Source: Phycisphaerales bacterium
Lineage (GTDB): Bacteria; Planctomycetota; Phycisphaerae; Phycisphaerales; UBA1924
Assembly (NCBI GenBank): GCA_020847175.1
Contig: JADLCM010000001.1
Span: forward strand, 62,001-126,000
DNA: 64,000 nucleotides
Direction: 5' to 3'
In this document: positions 35,079 through 43,706 of the stretch, one piece after another
How positions within the stretch are numbered: position 1 is the first letter of the stretch
Layout of the letters: each line of letters opens with the position of its first letter
Notes under the pieces: generated by a model
Told to the model about the DNA's origin: nothing
Seen by the model: the letters and a program-made list of their open reading frames with translations, nothing else
Database searches by the model: none
Made by a program: the position numbers and the translations under genes

Positions 35079-35597
35079 TCAACTGGTGAGCCACCGGATC
35101 GCCAGCATCACTCCGACCACCGCGATGATCGCGGCGGCGACGAGCACCGGCCACGGGCTCGCGTGAGTCCTGCGCGGCACGGGCCGAACCATCGCGATGC
35201 GCCGCGCCATCGCATCGCGAGCGGCGATTCCATCGGTCGGCAACCCCGGCGGGCCGGTGCGCGGCTGGGCCTCGCCGGTGCGGGCCTCGTCCTGCACGAT
35301 GGCGATGATCAGATTCGCGTCGAACTCCCGCAGGCCCACCCGAGTCGCAAGGCGCACGAGGCGGCGCCGCCGGTCGCGGGTGAGCACCGCCGCCCGGCCT
35401 CCTTCGAGCAGATCGCGGGCTCGCATCGCCACGGCCCATCGGGCGTCGCCCGGCTCCAACTGCGCGGCCAGCCGATTCTCCCGGGCCACATCGCGTCGTG
35501 CAGCGCTGTCGCGCGCGTGGGTCGGACCTTGCGCCTCGGGCGCAGTTTCATCGCTCGCAAGGCGCAGCACCGACCGAGCTTGCGGGAGCGTGCCCAT
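35079..35597 (-). CDS. Tail-anchored protein of unknown function
   Basis: The 172-residue protein is helical and Arg-rich. It ends in a single membrane helix (SPWPVLVAAAIIAVVGVMLA) close to the C-terminus, which suggests a tail anchor with the bulk in the cytoplasm. A recognisable central block is RLVRLATRVGLREFDANLII followed by AIVQDEAR. I do not know the family. The start is uncertain: ATG 35597 is given. An in-frame GTG at 35681 would place it back to back with ridA only two bases apart, which leaves no room for a promoter. Its 3' end nearly touches the convergent FtsX gene. Confidence 0.6.
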   Translation of the reverse strand: MGTLPQARSVLRLASDETAPEAQGPTHARDSAARRDVARENRLAAQLEPGDARWAVAMRARDLLEGGRAAVLTRDRRRRLVRLATRVGLREFDANLIIAIVQDEARTGEAQPRTGPPGLPTDGIAARDAMARRIAMVRPVPRRTHASPWPVLVAAAIIAVVGVMLAIRWLTS

Positions 35598-35671
35598 CCG
35601 CCGCGCCAGCAGCAACCGGCGCGCCAGTGCGGGCCGCGCGGCACGCCCCGCGTTCGTCCCAGGCGGATGGA

Positions 35672-35677
35672 TATATT
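35672..35677 (+). promoter_or_regulatory. -10-like TATATT, leaderless start of ridA
   Basis: TATATT (five of six to consensus) ends six bases before ATG 35684 and no Shine-Dalgarno sequence is present. It stands out in a GC-rich surrounding. Confidence 0.5.
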
Positions 35678-35683
35678 CCACGC

Positions 35684-36181
35684 ATGGCACACACTCCCGC
35701 TCGTCCCGCAGATTCACCGGAAGCTCGCCTCGCCGCCCTCGGGCTCTCGCTCCCGTCCCCGGCTCGCCCGGTGGCCGCGTACATCCCCACGGTTCGCGTC
35801 GGCAATCTCGTGTACGTGAGCGGCCAGATTCCCGTGCGCGAGGGCAAACTGATTCACACGGGCATTGTCGGGCGCGATGTCTCACCCGATGCCGCCAGAG
35901 AGTGCGCACGCCAGTGCACGCTCAACGGCCTGGCGGCAGTCAAGGCAGAGCTGGGCAGTCTCGATCGGGTCTCCCGCGTCGTGCGCGTCGGGTGCTTCGT
36001 CGCCTGCGAGAGTGGCTTCCACGATCAGCCCACCATCGCGAACGGAGCCAGCGAGTTGCTCGTCCAGGTCTTCGGCGAGGCCGGGCGCCACGTCAGGGCG
36101 GCCGTCGGCAGCAGCGACCTGCCGCTCGGCGCCCCGGTTGAAGTCGAGTTTCTTTTCGAGACCGAGAACTCGCACCCCTGA
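35684..36181 (+). CDS. RidA/YjgF-family protein
   Basis: The 165-residue protein matches the Rid family, whose founding member hydrolyses reactive enamines/imines released by PLP enzymes such as threonine dehydratase. Blocks are PTVRVGNLVYVSGQIPVREG, the central AARECARQCTLNGLAAVKAE, and GRHVRAAVGSSDLPLGAPVE. In the last block the substrate-carboxylate Arg appears to be kept in the usual place before LP. It is longer than RidA because of an N-terminal extension (about 45 residues) typical of the SPARPVAAYIPTVR subgroup. The substrate of this subgroup is not established. The start has a strong -10-like hexamer immediately upstream. Confidence 0.9.
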   Translation: MAHTPARPADSPEARLAALGLSLPSPARPVAAYIPTVRVGNLVYVSGQIPVREGKLIHTGIVGRDVSPDAARECARQCTLNGLAAVKAELGSLDRVSRVVRVGCFVACESGFHDQPTIANGASELLVQVFGEAGRHVRAAVGSSDLPLGAPVEVEFLFETENSHP

Positions 36182-36485
36182 CCCCAAACACACCTCGAAT
36201 TGCACTGGGAGAAAGCCCGGGTCAATCGACTCGGGCGGCGGAATTGCGCTGCAATGCGGACTCGAAATATGAGAGAATCGGACCTTGGGCCGGCCGGGTG
36301 GGTGACCCGGAGCCTTGATTGCGTTCCGAGCGACCCGGCGTGCGCGCGCAGAAATGCGCGCAATGACCGGGCGCGAGGTGGGGATTTCTCGCGTTGCTTT
36401 GAGGCCCGGGCATGTGATGAGCGAGCGACTCTCGATGGGGTCATTCGCACCGGGCAATGGATTCGGACCTCCAAGGAGATGAATC
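36182..36485 (+). other. 304-bp intergenic region upstream of the trypsin-like gene
   Basis: No gene is seen. It contains a weak promoter-like AATATGAGA stretch near 36265, and an AAGGAG ribosome binding site at its end directly before ATG 36486. Confidence 0.4.
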
Positions 36486-38915
36486 ATGAAGAAGCAGTGC
36501 TCGATGAGCCGAGCCGCCGCCCTGGTGTTCGCGGCGGGTGCGTGCGCTGGCGTGAGCGCCAGCCCGACCAACCCGAACCCGCGCGATCTGGTGCAGGGGG
36601 AACTTGTCTTCCCCATCGCCGGAGAAGATCACCAGACGCAGGTGTTCATCGTGGGGAACGACGGGCTGGTGATGCCGGATCACCCGCCGATTGACCAGAT
36701 TCCGCCGATGCCGATGCCGGAGTACGTTGACCTGGACGGCCTGCCCGGCGACGACAGCGTGATGTTCTACGACGCGACGACCGGGCAGACGACCGTGCTG
36801 CCGATGTCGCCGCGTTCCGGCCAGGAGACGGGCGAACTGCCCGGCTACGAAGGCCTGCTGTGGGACGGGGTGTCATCCGAGGCGCAGGGTGTGGAGAACT
36901 TCGGCTTCATGAGCCTCGCCGGGTCGCTGGACAGCTACCCCCGCAGCCCGAACTGCAAGCTGGTGATGAAGTTCACCGACACGACGGGCGCGCTGCGCTA
37001 CTTCGTCTGCTCGGGCTCGATGAACGATGCCGGCGTGGTGCTCACGGCGGCGCACTGCGTCTACGCCCGCACGGCCGACGGCCCGGACATCTTCGACTGG
37101 GCCGATGCGATCTGGGTGTATCCCGCCTGGGACGGCAGCGGAGACACCTCCGACCCCGTGAACACGCAGCGCATCGAGAACTTCGGCTGGTGCACGATGA
37201 GCGGCGTGATCGCCGGCTCAGACTGGGTCAACAACGGCAACTTCGACCGCGATTGCGCCGCCATCCGCGTCGATGACCGCAACATCGGCATGCTCACGGG
37301 CTGGTTCGGCTGGTCGTGGGGCGGGTGCGACACCGACAGCACGCACTACAACTTCTCGTACCCCTCCGAAGACTGCTCCGCGACGCTGCACAACGGCCAG
37401 GACATGTACTACTGGGACGGCACCTTCGACTCCTGCCCTGGCAACCAGCTTCACCTTGACACAAACTCCGGCTGCCTGGGCGCGGTCTGGGGCGGCATGA
37501 GCGGCTCAGGCGCGTACCACATCAGCAGCGACACCCGCTACGTGCACGCGGTCTGCTCGACCAGCAATCGCTCTGACAGCGCCAACTACTGCAAACTGTG
37601 GGAGCAGTTCACCACCGACATGGAGAGTCTGAAGACCGGCGCACGCGGCGCTTCATTCGATCTTGAGGCCCTCCGCTTCCGCGTGAACGACACCAGCATC
37701 CAGGCGGGCACGTCGTTCAGCGACGGCACCGTGTACCTGATCAACGCGACCAACAACAACCCGGCGGCCCAGAACATTACCCTTCGCGTCTATCTCTCGA
37801 CCAACGCCGACATCTCGACGGGCGACACGCTTCTCGCGACGTGGATCTACAACCTCAACTTCGGCACCATGCACTCGTACCTGGCCTCGATCCCCGCCAC
37901 GACCATCCCCGTCGGCACCGCGCCGGGCACCTACTACCTCGGCATCGTGATCGACAGCGGGACCGACGGAAACTCGGGCAACAACGACACCGACGGGTGG
38001 GACTGCATCCCGATCAGCGTCACGCTCGGCTTGCCGGCCGCACCCAGCGGCCCTTCGCCCGCGGACAACGCCACGGGCATTTCCACGGTCGCGGACCTCG
38101 ACTGGACCGCCGCGGCCCGGGCCACGTCCTATGACGTGTACTTCGGCACCGACTCGACGCCCGACGCCGGCGAGTTCCAGGGCAACACCGCCGGCAGCAG
38201 CTGGGCCCTGCCCAACCTCGCCTCGAACACCCACTACTACTGGCAGGTCATCGCCCGCAACAGCGCGGGCACTGCGGCCGGCCCGATCTGGGACTTCACC
38301 ACCGCCACGCCCCCGGACCTCAACGCCATTTCGTGCGATGCCCCGGATGCCCCCAACAACGTCTTCTACCGCGGCACGCAGAACATCAGCGTCGTGCACG
38401 CCACGCGCAACGACGGGCAGACCACCAGCCCCTCCTACCTCCTGGAGTTCCGGGCCAGCACCAACACCATCATCTCGACGGCGGACCTCCTGCTCGAGAC
38501 CCGAAACTACGGCGCCCTCGGCGCCGGCTCGACGCGCACGGTCAACTCGTTCGTGGACCTCCCCGGCACGATGAGCCCGGGCACGTACTACATCGGCACC
38601 CGCATCATCCCCGATGACGGCTCGTCGGGCAGCTACGTCTCCGACACTGACACCATCACGGTGCTCGCGTGCCGCCCCGATCTCACCGGCTCCACCGATC
38701 CCAACAGCGCCGCCTACGGCATCCCCGATGCCGTGCTCGACGCCTCCGACTTCTTCTACTACCTCGACCTCTTCGTCGCCAACAACGCCGCGGCGGACTA
38801 CACCGGCTCGTCGGACCCGAACGACCCCGAGTACGGGCTGCCCGACGGCATCATCGACGCCTCCGACTTCTTCTTCTACCTCGACCTCTTCACCGCAGGG
38901 TGCCCGGGCATCTGA
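36486..38915 (+). CDS. Secreted trypsin-like serine protease with CARDB/Fn3-like repeats and duplicated C-terminal EF-hand/dockerin-like module
   Basis: An 809-residue exported protease. The signal peptide is within residues 1-26 (AAALVFAAGACAGVSAS). The S1-type catalytic triad is visible: His190 in GVVLTAAHCVY, Asp256 in NFDRDCAAIRV and Ser339 in GGMSGSGAY. After the protease domain (about 140-385) come an adhesion-type CARDB-like domain (about 400-515), an Fn3-like domain (about 520-615, with SYDVYFGTD and TPPDLNAI at its end) and a second CARDB-like domain (about 620-730). The C-terminus carries two copies of the planctomycete module (DLTGSTDPNSAAYGIPD and SSDPNDPEYGLPDG), ending TAGCPGI. 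The domain order suggests a cell-surface or secreted degradative enzyme. A strong terminator follows. A ribosome binding site AAGGAG fixes the start. Confidence 0.9.
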   Translation: MKKQCSMSRAAALVFAAGACAGVSASPTNPNPRDLVQGELVFPIAGEDHQTQVFIVGNDGLVMPDHPPIDQIPPMPMPEYVDLDGLPGDDSVMFYDATTGQTTVLPMSPRSGQETGELPGYEGLLWDGVSSEAQGVENFGFMSLAGSLDSYPRSPNCKLVMKFTDTTGALRYFVCSGSMNDAGVVLTAAHCVYARTADGPDIFDWADAIWVYPAWDGSGDTSDPVNTQRIENFGWCTMSGVIAGSDWVNNGNFDRDCAAIRVDDRNIGMLTGWFGWSWGGCDTDSTHYNFSYPSEDCSATLHNGQDMYYWDGTFDSCPGNQLHLDTNSGCLGAVWGGMSGSGAYHISSDTRYVHAVCSTSNRSDSANYCKLWEQFTTDMESLKTGARGASFDLEALRFRVNDTSIQAGTSFSDGTVYLINATNNNPAAQNITLRVYLSTNADISTGDTLLATWIYNLNFGTMHSYLASIPATTIPVGTAPGTYYLGIVIDSGTDGNSGNNDTDGWDCIPISVTLGLPAAPSGPSPADNATGISTVADLDWTAAARATSYDVYFGTDSTPDAGEFQGNTAGSSWALPNLASNTHYYWQVIARNSAGTAAGPIWDFTTATPPDLNAISCDAPDAPNNVFYRGTQNISVVHATRNDGQTTSPSYLLEFRASTNTIISTADLLLETRNYGALGAGSTRTVNSFVDLPGTMSPGTYYIGTRIIPDDGSSGSYVSDTDTITVLACRPDLTGSTDPNSAAYGIPDAVLDASDFFYYLDLFVANNAAADYTGSSDPNDPEYGLPDGIIDASDFFFYLDLFTAGCPGI

Positions 38916-38950
38916 TCGCCTGAGCCTTCGGTGAATCCGGCCCGTCCCTC

Positions 38951-38988
38951 GGCGAACCGCCTTCAACGGGGCGGTTCGCCCCTTTTTT
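38951..38988 (+). terminator. Rho-independent terminator after the trypsin-like gene
   Basis: A perfect 11-bp stem GGCGAACCGCC/GGCGGTTCGCC (38951-38961 with 38970-38980) has an 8-base loop and is followed by CC and six T residues. It is the clearest intrinsic terminator in the window. Confidence 0.92.
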
Positions 38989-39262
38989 GCCCCTTCCCCC
39001 CCCGCCTCATCGCCGCGCACCCAGCCCGGGCCTGTTTGCCCCGAGGCAGCAATCCGACCCTCTGCTGCATCGTGGGAGCTGAGTCCGGGTGCGACGCTTC
39101 GAAGGAGAACTCGCCGGCACGTTGAAGACCCGCGTCCGCGAAACCGAATTGGCGTTCATTTGGTGTGCGCGCGATCCGGCGACGCTCACGTGCGAATCGA
39201 ACGGAGCCGGGGTATTTCCGGGTGTACCCGGGCGCTCGCTGAACTCAGGTAGAGGGGGGATC

Positions 39263-41077
39263 ATGGATCGTGCTTCCGCCTTTGTTGTGGCCTTGATCGC
39301 CGGGCTTGCCCAGGGCGCGGACCTGCGCCCGCCCCTGACAGTCGTCGGGGCCCAAGGTCCGATCACACGCCTTGCGGTCGATCGGGCGGCCGCCGCGACC
39401 CTCGCGGAGCACGATACCGCCATCATCCGGGGTTTCCCCCTCTCTCCGGCGCGCACCATCGACCTCGCGCTGACGCGCGCGCAGACGATCGCGCCTGGCG
39501 CGACCGTGCTTGAGAGCAGTGCGAACGGGAGCGCCCCCACTCCGCTCCCCTCTGAGCGGGTCTACGTCGGTGATGTCTTGGGTTTCCCTGGGTCGGTCGT
39601 CGCCATCACGGTCACCGATGAACTCATCGCCGGCCTGATCGACTTTGACGGGGAGACCTGGGTGCTCAGCGCCGGCCCGGGGGGCAACTCGCTCGAACCC
39701 GTGATCTACCGCATCGACGGCCTGCCCGAAGGCCTGCTCAACATCCCCGAGTTTCAGTGCCGCACTACGGGCGTCCCGGACAGCGACCCACCGGCCGGGG
39801 GCGCGGGCCCGGAATCCGAGCAGCCTTGCCGCATGGTGGACCTGGCCTGGGAGACGGACCGCGAGTACTTGCGCCTGCTCTTCTGGGACGACCAGGCCGC
39901 GGCGACCGCCTACGCGCAGCTTCTCACCGCGGCCCTCACCGAGATCTACACCCGAGAGGTGAACCTGCGCTTCCGAATCTCCTACCTGAATCTCTGGACG
40001 GGCCCGGACCCGTGGAACCAGACCAGCACGGGGGAACAGCTGACCCAGTTCCAGGCGTGGTTCAGCGCGAACCGGGCGGACGTGGACCGCGACCTCGCGC
40101 ACATGCTCTCCGGGCGACAACTCGGGGGAGGCGTGGCCTGGCTCAACGCGGCCTGCGGCGGCAACGCCTACGCGGTGAGCGCGAACCTCGGGGGCTCGTT
40201 CCCCTACCCGCTCATCAACAACTCGCACCAGAACTGGGACATCGTCGTCACGGCCCACGAACTCGGTCACAATCTCGGGACCATCCACACGCACGACTAT
40301 GTGCCTCCGATCGACGGGTGCGGCAACGGCGACTGCTCGCTCGCGCCCCAGGGCACGATCATGAGTTACTGCCATACGTGCCCGGGCGGGCTCTCCAACA
40401 TCGCGCTGGTGCATCCGCAGCGCGTGCGTGATGCGATCGGGTCTTACCTCACGACGTTGCGGGCGTGCGACCTCTCCTTTATGGAGAACCCGGTGATCGT
40501 CGAGCAGCCGCAGGGGGGAGATGTGTGCGTGGGCGCCCCCGTCACGCTCTCGGTGCTTGCGCTGGGTGAAGGCGTCACGTACTCGTGGCGGAAGAACGGG
40601 CAGATTGTCCCCGGCGCGACGGGCCCGACGCTCAGCTTCAGCGCATTCACCGCCGCCGACGCGGGGGCTTACCAGGCCCGTGCGGGCGGCGCCTGCGGCG
40701 CGGCCTTCAGCGCCTTCGCCGTGCTGACCCCCACGCTTGATGCCGACTGCAACGGCAACGGCCTGTGCGACAGCGTCGATATCGCCTCAGGCACAAGCGA
40801 AGATGCGGACCAGGACGGCATCCCGGATGAGTGTGCCTGCGCAGCCGATCTCAGCGCCAGCAGCGATCCATCGGACCCCGGCTACGGACATCGCGACGGC
40901 CTCGTTGATTCAGCAGACTTCTTCTACTTCCTCGATCAGTTCACCGCGGGCAACACGACCGTCGCAGACCTCTCCGGCTCGCCCGACCCCAACGACCCGG
41001 CTTACGGCCAGCCCGACGGCGCCATCGACGCCGCGGACTTCTTTTACTTCCTCGACCTGTTCGTCGCGGGGTGTTGA
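39263..41077 (+). CDS. Secreted M12B-like (reprolysin-type) metalloprotease with Ig-like domain and duplicated C-terminal module
   Basis: A 604-residue exported zinc protease. The signal peptide is short (SAFVVALIAGLAQGAD). The extended zinc motif HELGHNLGTIH (His332, Glu333, His336, His342) and the Met-turn GTIMSYCH identify an adamalysin/reprolysin-like metzincin. A propeptide-like region covers about 20-195. After the catalytic domain there is an Ig-like domain (PVIVEQPQGGDVCVGAPVTL ... YSWRKNGQIVPG), a thrombospondin type 3-like stretch (DADCNGNGLCDSVDIASG), then two terminal modules ending VAGC. The start at 39263 has an excellent GAGGGGGG site; the longer ORF to 39089 has none. It is the second of three module-bearing hydrolases in this region. 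Confidence 0.9.
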   Translation: MDRASAFVVALIAGLAQGADLRPPLTVVGAQGPITRLAVDRAAAATLAEHDTAIIRGFPLSPARTIDLALTRAQTIAPGATVLESSANGSAPTPLPSERVYVGDVLGFPGSVVAITVTDELIAGLIDFDGETWVLSAGPGGNSLEPVIYRIDGLPEGLLNIPEFQCRTTGVPDSDPPAGGAGPESEQPCRMVDLAWETDREYLRLLFWDDQAAATAYAQLLTAALTEIYTREVNLRFRISYLNLWTGPDPWNQTSTGEQLTQFQAWFSANRADVDRDLAHMLSGRQLGGGVAWLNAACGGNAYAVSANLGGSFPYPLINNSHQNWDIVVTAHELGHNLGTIHTHDYVPPIDGCGNGDCSLAPQGTIMSYCHTCPGGLSNIALVHPQRVRDAIGSYLTTLRACDLSFMENPVIVEQPQGGDVCVGAPVTLSVLALGEGVTYSWRKNGQIVPGATGPTLSFSAFTAADAGAYQARAGGACGAAFSAFAVLTPTLDADCNGNGLCDSVDIASGTSEDADQDGIPDECACAADLSASSDPSDPGYGHRDGLVDSADFFYFLDQFTAGNTTVADLSGSPDPNDPAYGQPDGAIDAADFFYFLDLFVAGC

Positions 41078-41142
41078 AGGGAAGTGAAGCAGCGAGGCAG
41101 TGCGGCAGTTCCGAAGTGAAGAGGTGAAGAAGTTCCGGACGG
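41078..41142 (+). repeat. Purine-rich low-complexity block with GAAGTGAAG repeats
   Basis: A strand-asymmetric stretch just after the metalloprotease stop is built from repeats such as GAAGTGAAG, GAGGTGAAGAAG and GGCAGTTCCG. It encodes nothing recognisable and resembles a small intergenic repeat of the genome rather than a gene. The remaining bases to 41426 show no supported feature. Confidence 0.45.
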
Positions 41143-41426
41143 GCGCGGCTCGACGCTGACGCCGCACGTCCACGTCGGAGCGCGCCAATCCCGTTCTGCG
41201 GGCCGGCCCATGCACACCTTGGGCCGAGCGCCACGGAACGCCCTCCCCGTTTGGAGCGATACGACGCACGCGCCGAGGGCGGATCTGACGCCTGCCGCGG
41301 CCTCGCGCCGAGGTTCGTCCCCGGAGCGTCCTTCTCGGCTCCTTGAGAGTTCGAGATGCCCGCCCCAGGCGCGGCCACGCCCGTGACTCCGATCTCACCG
41401 GGCAGGAGTTCTTGCCGGAACTCGAC

Positions 41427-41455
41427 TTGACAGATATGTTGACATCCGATATATT
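41427..41455 (+). promoter_or_regulatory. Near-consensus sigma70 promoter of padR
   Basis: TTGACA (41427-41432), a 17-bp spacer and TATATT (41450-41455) form the best promoter in the window. The expected start point, near 41462, lies about 21 nt before ATG 41483. Confidence 0.85.
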
Positions 41456-41459
41456 GACA
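41433..41459 (+). promoter_or_regulatory. Tandem GATATnTTGACA repeats, likely PadR operator
   Basis: GATATGTTGACA (41433-41444) and GATATATTGACA (41448-41459) are direct repeats with 15-bp periodicity that overlap the spacer and -10 box. ATGT-TG-ACAT (41437-41446) is also palindromic, recalling the ATGT/ACAT half-sites of PadR operators. The placement fits autorepression. Confidence 0.5.
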
Positions 41460-41482
41460 CTCACACACTCTTCGAGGCTCGC

Positions 41483-41839
41483 ATGGCCACCGCCGCGCTC
41501 GATACCCACGAACTCATCGCGCTCAGCCTGCTCGCGGAGGGGCCGCTGTACGGTTACGCCATCTCCCAGCGCGCCCGGTCTCGCTCGTCGGGCGATGTCA
41601 CGCTCACCCCCGGGGTGCTTTATCCGCTTCTGAAGCGCCTTGAGAAGGGCGGCCTGATCCTGGGTGAATGGGACGAAGTCAAGAGCGAACGCGCGGCTGG
41701 GGACGCGCCGGGGCGTCGGCGCAAGTGGTATCGCCTCACGCCCAGGGGCGCCAAGCGCCTTCATGCCCAGGCCGAAGCCCACCGGGCCCACGCCAGGATG
41801 GTCGAAGCGTTTCTAACTGCCCCGGAAGGCAGCGCATGA
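41483..41839 (+). CDS. PadR-family transcriptional regulator
   Basis: The 118-residue protein is a short (subfamily 2) PadR regulator. The winged helix reads DTHELIALSLLAEGPLYGYA, then LTPGVLYPLLKRLEKGGLIL and the wing RRKWYRLTPRGAKRL, with a C-terminal dimerisation helix. PadR proteins usually repress their own operon and respond to small molecules or envelope stress. It overlaps the next gene as ATGA, and such PadR/HAAS pairs are common. The promoter and repeats just upstream fit autoregulation. The ligand is unknown. Confidence 0.93.
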   Translation: MATAALDTHELIALSLLAEGPLYGYAISQRARSRSSGDVTLTPGVLYPLLKRLEKGGLILGEWDEVKSERAAGDAPGRRRKWYRLTPRGAKRLHAQAEAHRAHARMVEAFLTAPEGSA

Positions 41840-43050
41840 GCGGCGCGCACCCGATCCCGGCGACCCCGGAATCCCCCGTGCTGGCGAGCATCGAGCCGGC
41901 CCGGAGCGGGCAGGCGATCACATCGTGGCTGGCGCGACTTGAGACGCTGCTGGATCTGCCTGCCCCGGCAGCGCGCGAGATCATCGAAGAACTGGATGCC
42001 CACCTTCGCGAGCGCTCGGAAGACCTGGCCCGGAGCGGCACGTCCGAAGCACAGGCTGTTCACATGGCGCTCAGTGAACTCGGAGATGTTGCTGACCTGG
42101 CGGTCGGATATCGCCGGGCGTACAAGGCGAACCCCTGGAGACCTGTCATGAAGGCTCTGCTTTTTGTGGCTGTCGGTTCCGCGATCACGCTGGCCGCGTC
42201 GGCGCTCGCGCCGGGAGGAGGGGTTCCTGCCGGGCCTCCTTCGGGCGTTCGGGTCTACACGCCTGCCGACGGCGGATGGCACGCGGACGCTGACGCGCCG
42301 ACAACGCTCGTCAGCCTCAGCGTCGAAGATCTGCGCCTTGAGGAAGTTCTGGGCGCCCTCGCGACCGCTCAGGGCGCTTCGCTGCATCTCCAACGGCACG
42401 CCCTCGATCAAGCCGGGATCAACATCGACGACCCGCTCAGCATGAGCGTGAAGAACATTTCGTTCACGCGCGCCCTCGCGATGGTCAACGATTCGCTCGA
42501 CCGACACGATGGGGATGCGATCGACGTGCGGATCGCCGACGGCATCATGGAGATTGCCCCTCGGCAGTTCTTCGACCGGCGCGAAAGCGCTCTGGCGGTC
42601 TACGACATCGCCGACCTGGTAGAGGAGGTCGAACCCGAGGAGGTGCTGCAATTGCTCACTTCGATTGCGGAGCCCGAGAGTTGGCAGGAGAACGGGGGCG
42701 AACTGGCCCAGGCCCGACTGGTCGGGGGCAAGCTGTTCGTGGTCGCCCCGCCTCGCCTGCAGGGCCGCGTGTCATGGGTGCTTGAGCAACTTCGCGAGCC
42801 GGTGGGCGAGGACGGGCAGGGCGCAGCGCCGGCCCGTGAGGTCCGGTCGTTCGCCCTGTCGCACGCTCCGGCCGGAGAACTGAGCCTCGTCGTGGCGCCT
42901 CTTCTGGACTTGCGCGGCGTGCGGGTCACCTCCGATGCACGCACCAACTCACTCATCGTGCAGGGTTCGGATGCCCAGTTGGACAGTCTCGAACTGCTGA
43001 TCTCGAAGCTCGACGTTGCCGCTCCGGCAGAGCCGCCCGCCGAACGGTGA
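41836..43050 (+). CDS. HAAS-domain membrane protein fused to secretin-N-like (STN/NolW) domains
   Basis: A 404-residue protein with an unusual order. Residues 25-95 form a HAAS-type cytosolic helical domain (WLARLETLLDLPAPAAREII, ELDAHLRERSEDLARSG), the usual partner domain of PadR regulators. One membrane helix follows (MKALLFVAVGSAITLAASAL, about 102-121). The extracytoplasmic part carries an STN-like domain (VSLSVEDLRLEEVLGALATA, about 150-240) and a NolW/secretin-N-like domain (VRSFALSHAPAGELSLVVAP, then TNSLIVQGSDAQLDSLELLI, about 335-395). There is no secretin barrel. Start ATG 41836 overlaps the padR stop. The function is unknown; it may sense or anchor an envelope complex under PadR control. 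An ORF opening at 41668 is only an upstream extension inside padR. Confidence 0.75.
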   Translation: MSGAHPIPATPESPVLASIEPARSGQAITSWLARLETLLDLPAPAAREIIEELDAHLRERSEDLARSGTSEAQAVHMALSELGDVADLAVGYRRAYKANPWRPVMKALLFVAVGSAITLAASALAPGGGVPAGPPSGVRVYTPADGGWHADADAPTTLVSLSVEDLRLEEVLGALATAQGASLHLQRHALDQAGINIDDPLSMSVKNISFTRALAMVNDSLDRHDGDAIDVRIADGIMEIAPRQFFDRRESALAVYDIADLVEEVEPEEVLQLLTSIAEPESWQENGGELAQARLVGGKLFVVAPPRLQGRVSWVLEQLREPVGEDGQGAAPAREVRSFALSHAPAGELSLVVAPLLDLRGVRVTSDARTNSLIVQGSDAQLDSLELLISKLDVAAPAEPPAER

Positions 43051-43214
43051 ACCCAGGTCGTGCGGGGGCAGGGCCCGGACTGCTTCGGTCGACTCCGCGT
43101 GCGCGGCCCGTGGACGTTCACGAGGCCGCGGTCCGCGTGTGTGGCGCATTCCGCCGCGACCCTGCACCGTGTGCAGGGTCGTGGTACCATGCGGCCCCCA
43201 CCTGTGGTGCCGAC

Positions 43215-43706
43215 ATGGTCTGTCCGTTCTGCGGCAATGACAAAGATAAGGTGATCGACAGCCGCGCTGCCGACGCGGGGCGCGTGATCCGCCGGCGCCG
43301 GCAATGCCTGAACTGCGTCAAGCGGTTCACGACCTATGAACGGGTCGAGCAGACCGCGCGCCTGACGGTGGTGAAGCGGGACCGGACCCGCGCGGCCTTC
43401 GATGAATCGAAGGTCCTGCGGAGTATTCAGCTCGCCTGCGGGAAGAGGCCCATCAGCGAGGAGCGCAAGCGGGCGCTCGTCGATGAGGTCTCCGAGTCAC
43501 TCCACCGCGACTTTGACCGCGAGGTTGAGAGCTCGGAAATCGGGCAGCGCGTGATGGCGGGGCTCCGCGGCCTTGACGAAGTCGCCTACGTGCGATATGC
43601 CAGCGAGTACCGCAAGTTCGAGAGTGCAAAAGAGTTCATCGAGGAGGCACACGAGTTGCACACCCGGCCACGCGACGTCAAGGACCAGCAGGGGCTGTGG
43701 CCATGA
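43215..43706 (+). CDS. nrdR: Transcriptional repressor NrdR
   Basis: NrdR represses ribonucleotide reductase genes when its ATP-cone binds dATP/ATP. The 163-residue protein has the zinc ribbon VCPFCGNDKDKVIDSR ... RQCLNCVKRFTTYER (Cys3, Cys6, Cys31, Cys34), followed by the ATP-cone (VVKRDRTRAAFDESKVLRSI) and the VSESLHRDFDREVESSEIGQ block. Length is typical with a short C-terminal extension. Start ATG 43215 is fixed by the zinc ribbon; the frame upstream to 43047 is unrelated. Its stop overlaps the following cytochrome start as ATGA. No NrdR box or nrd gene is present in the window. Confidence 0.97.
   Translation: MVCPFCGNDKDKVIDSRAADAGRVIRRRRQCLNCVKRFTTYERVEQTARLTVVKRDRTRAAFDESKVLRSIQLACGKRPISEERKRALVDEVSESLHRDFDREVESSEIGQRVMAGLRGLDEVAYVRYASEYRKFESAKEFIEEAHELHTRPRDVKDQQGLWP

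Noticed and set aside
37653..39020. A long minus-strand frame opposite the trypsin-like protease
   Set aside because: Low-complexity Arg/Gly/Val composition and perfect complementarity to a gene with an intact catalytic triad.
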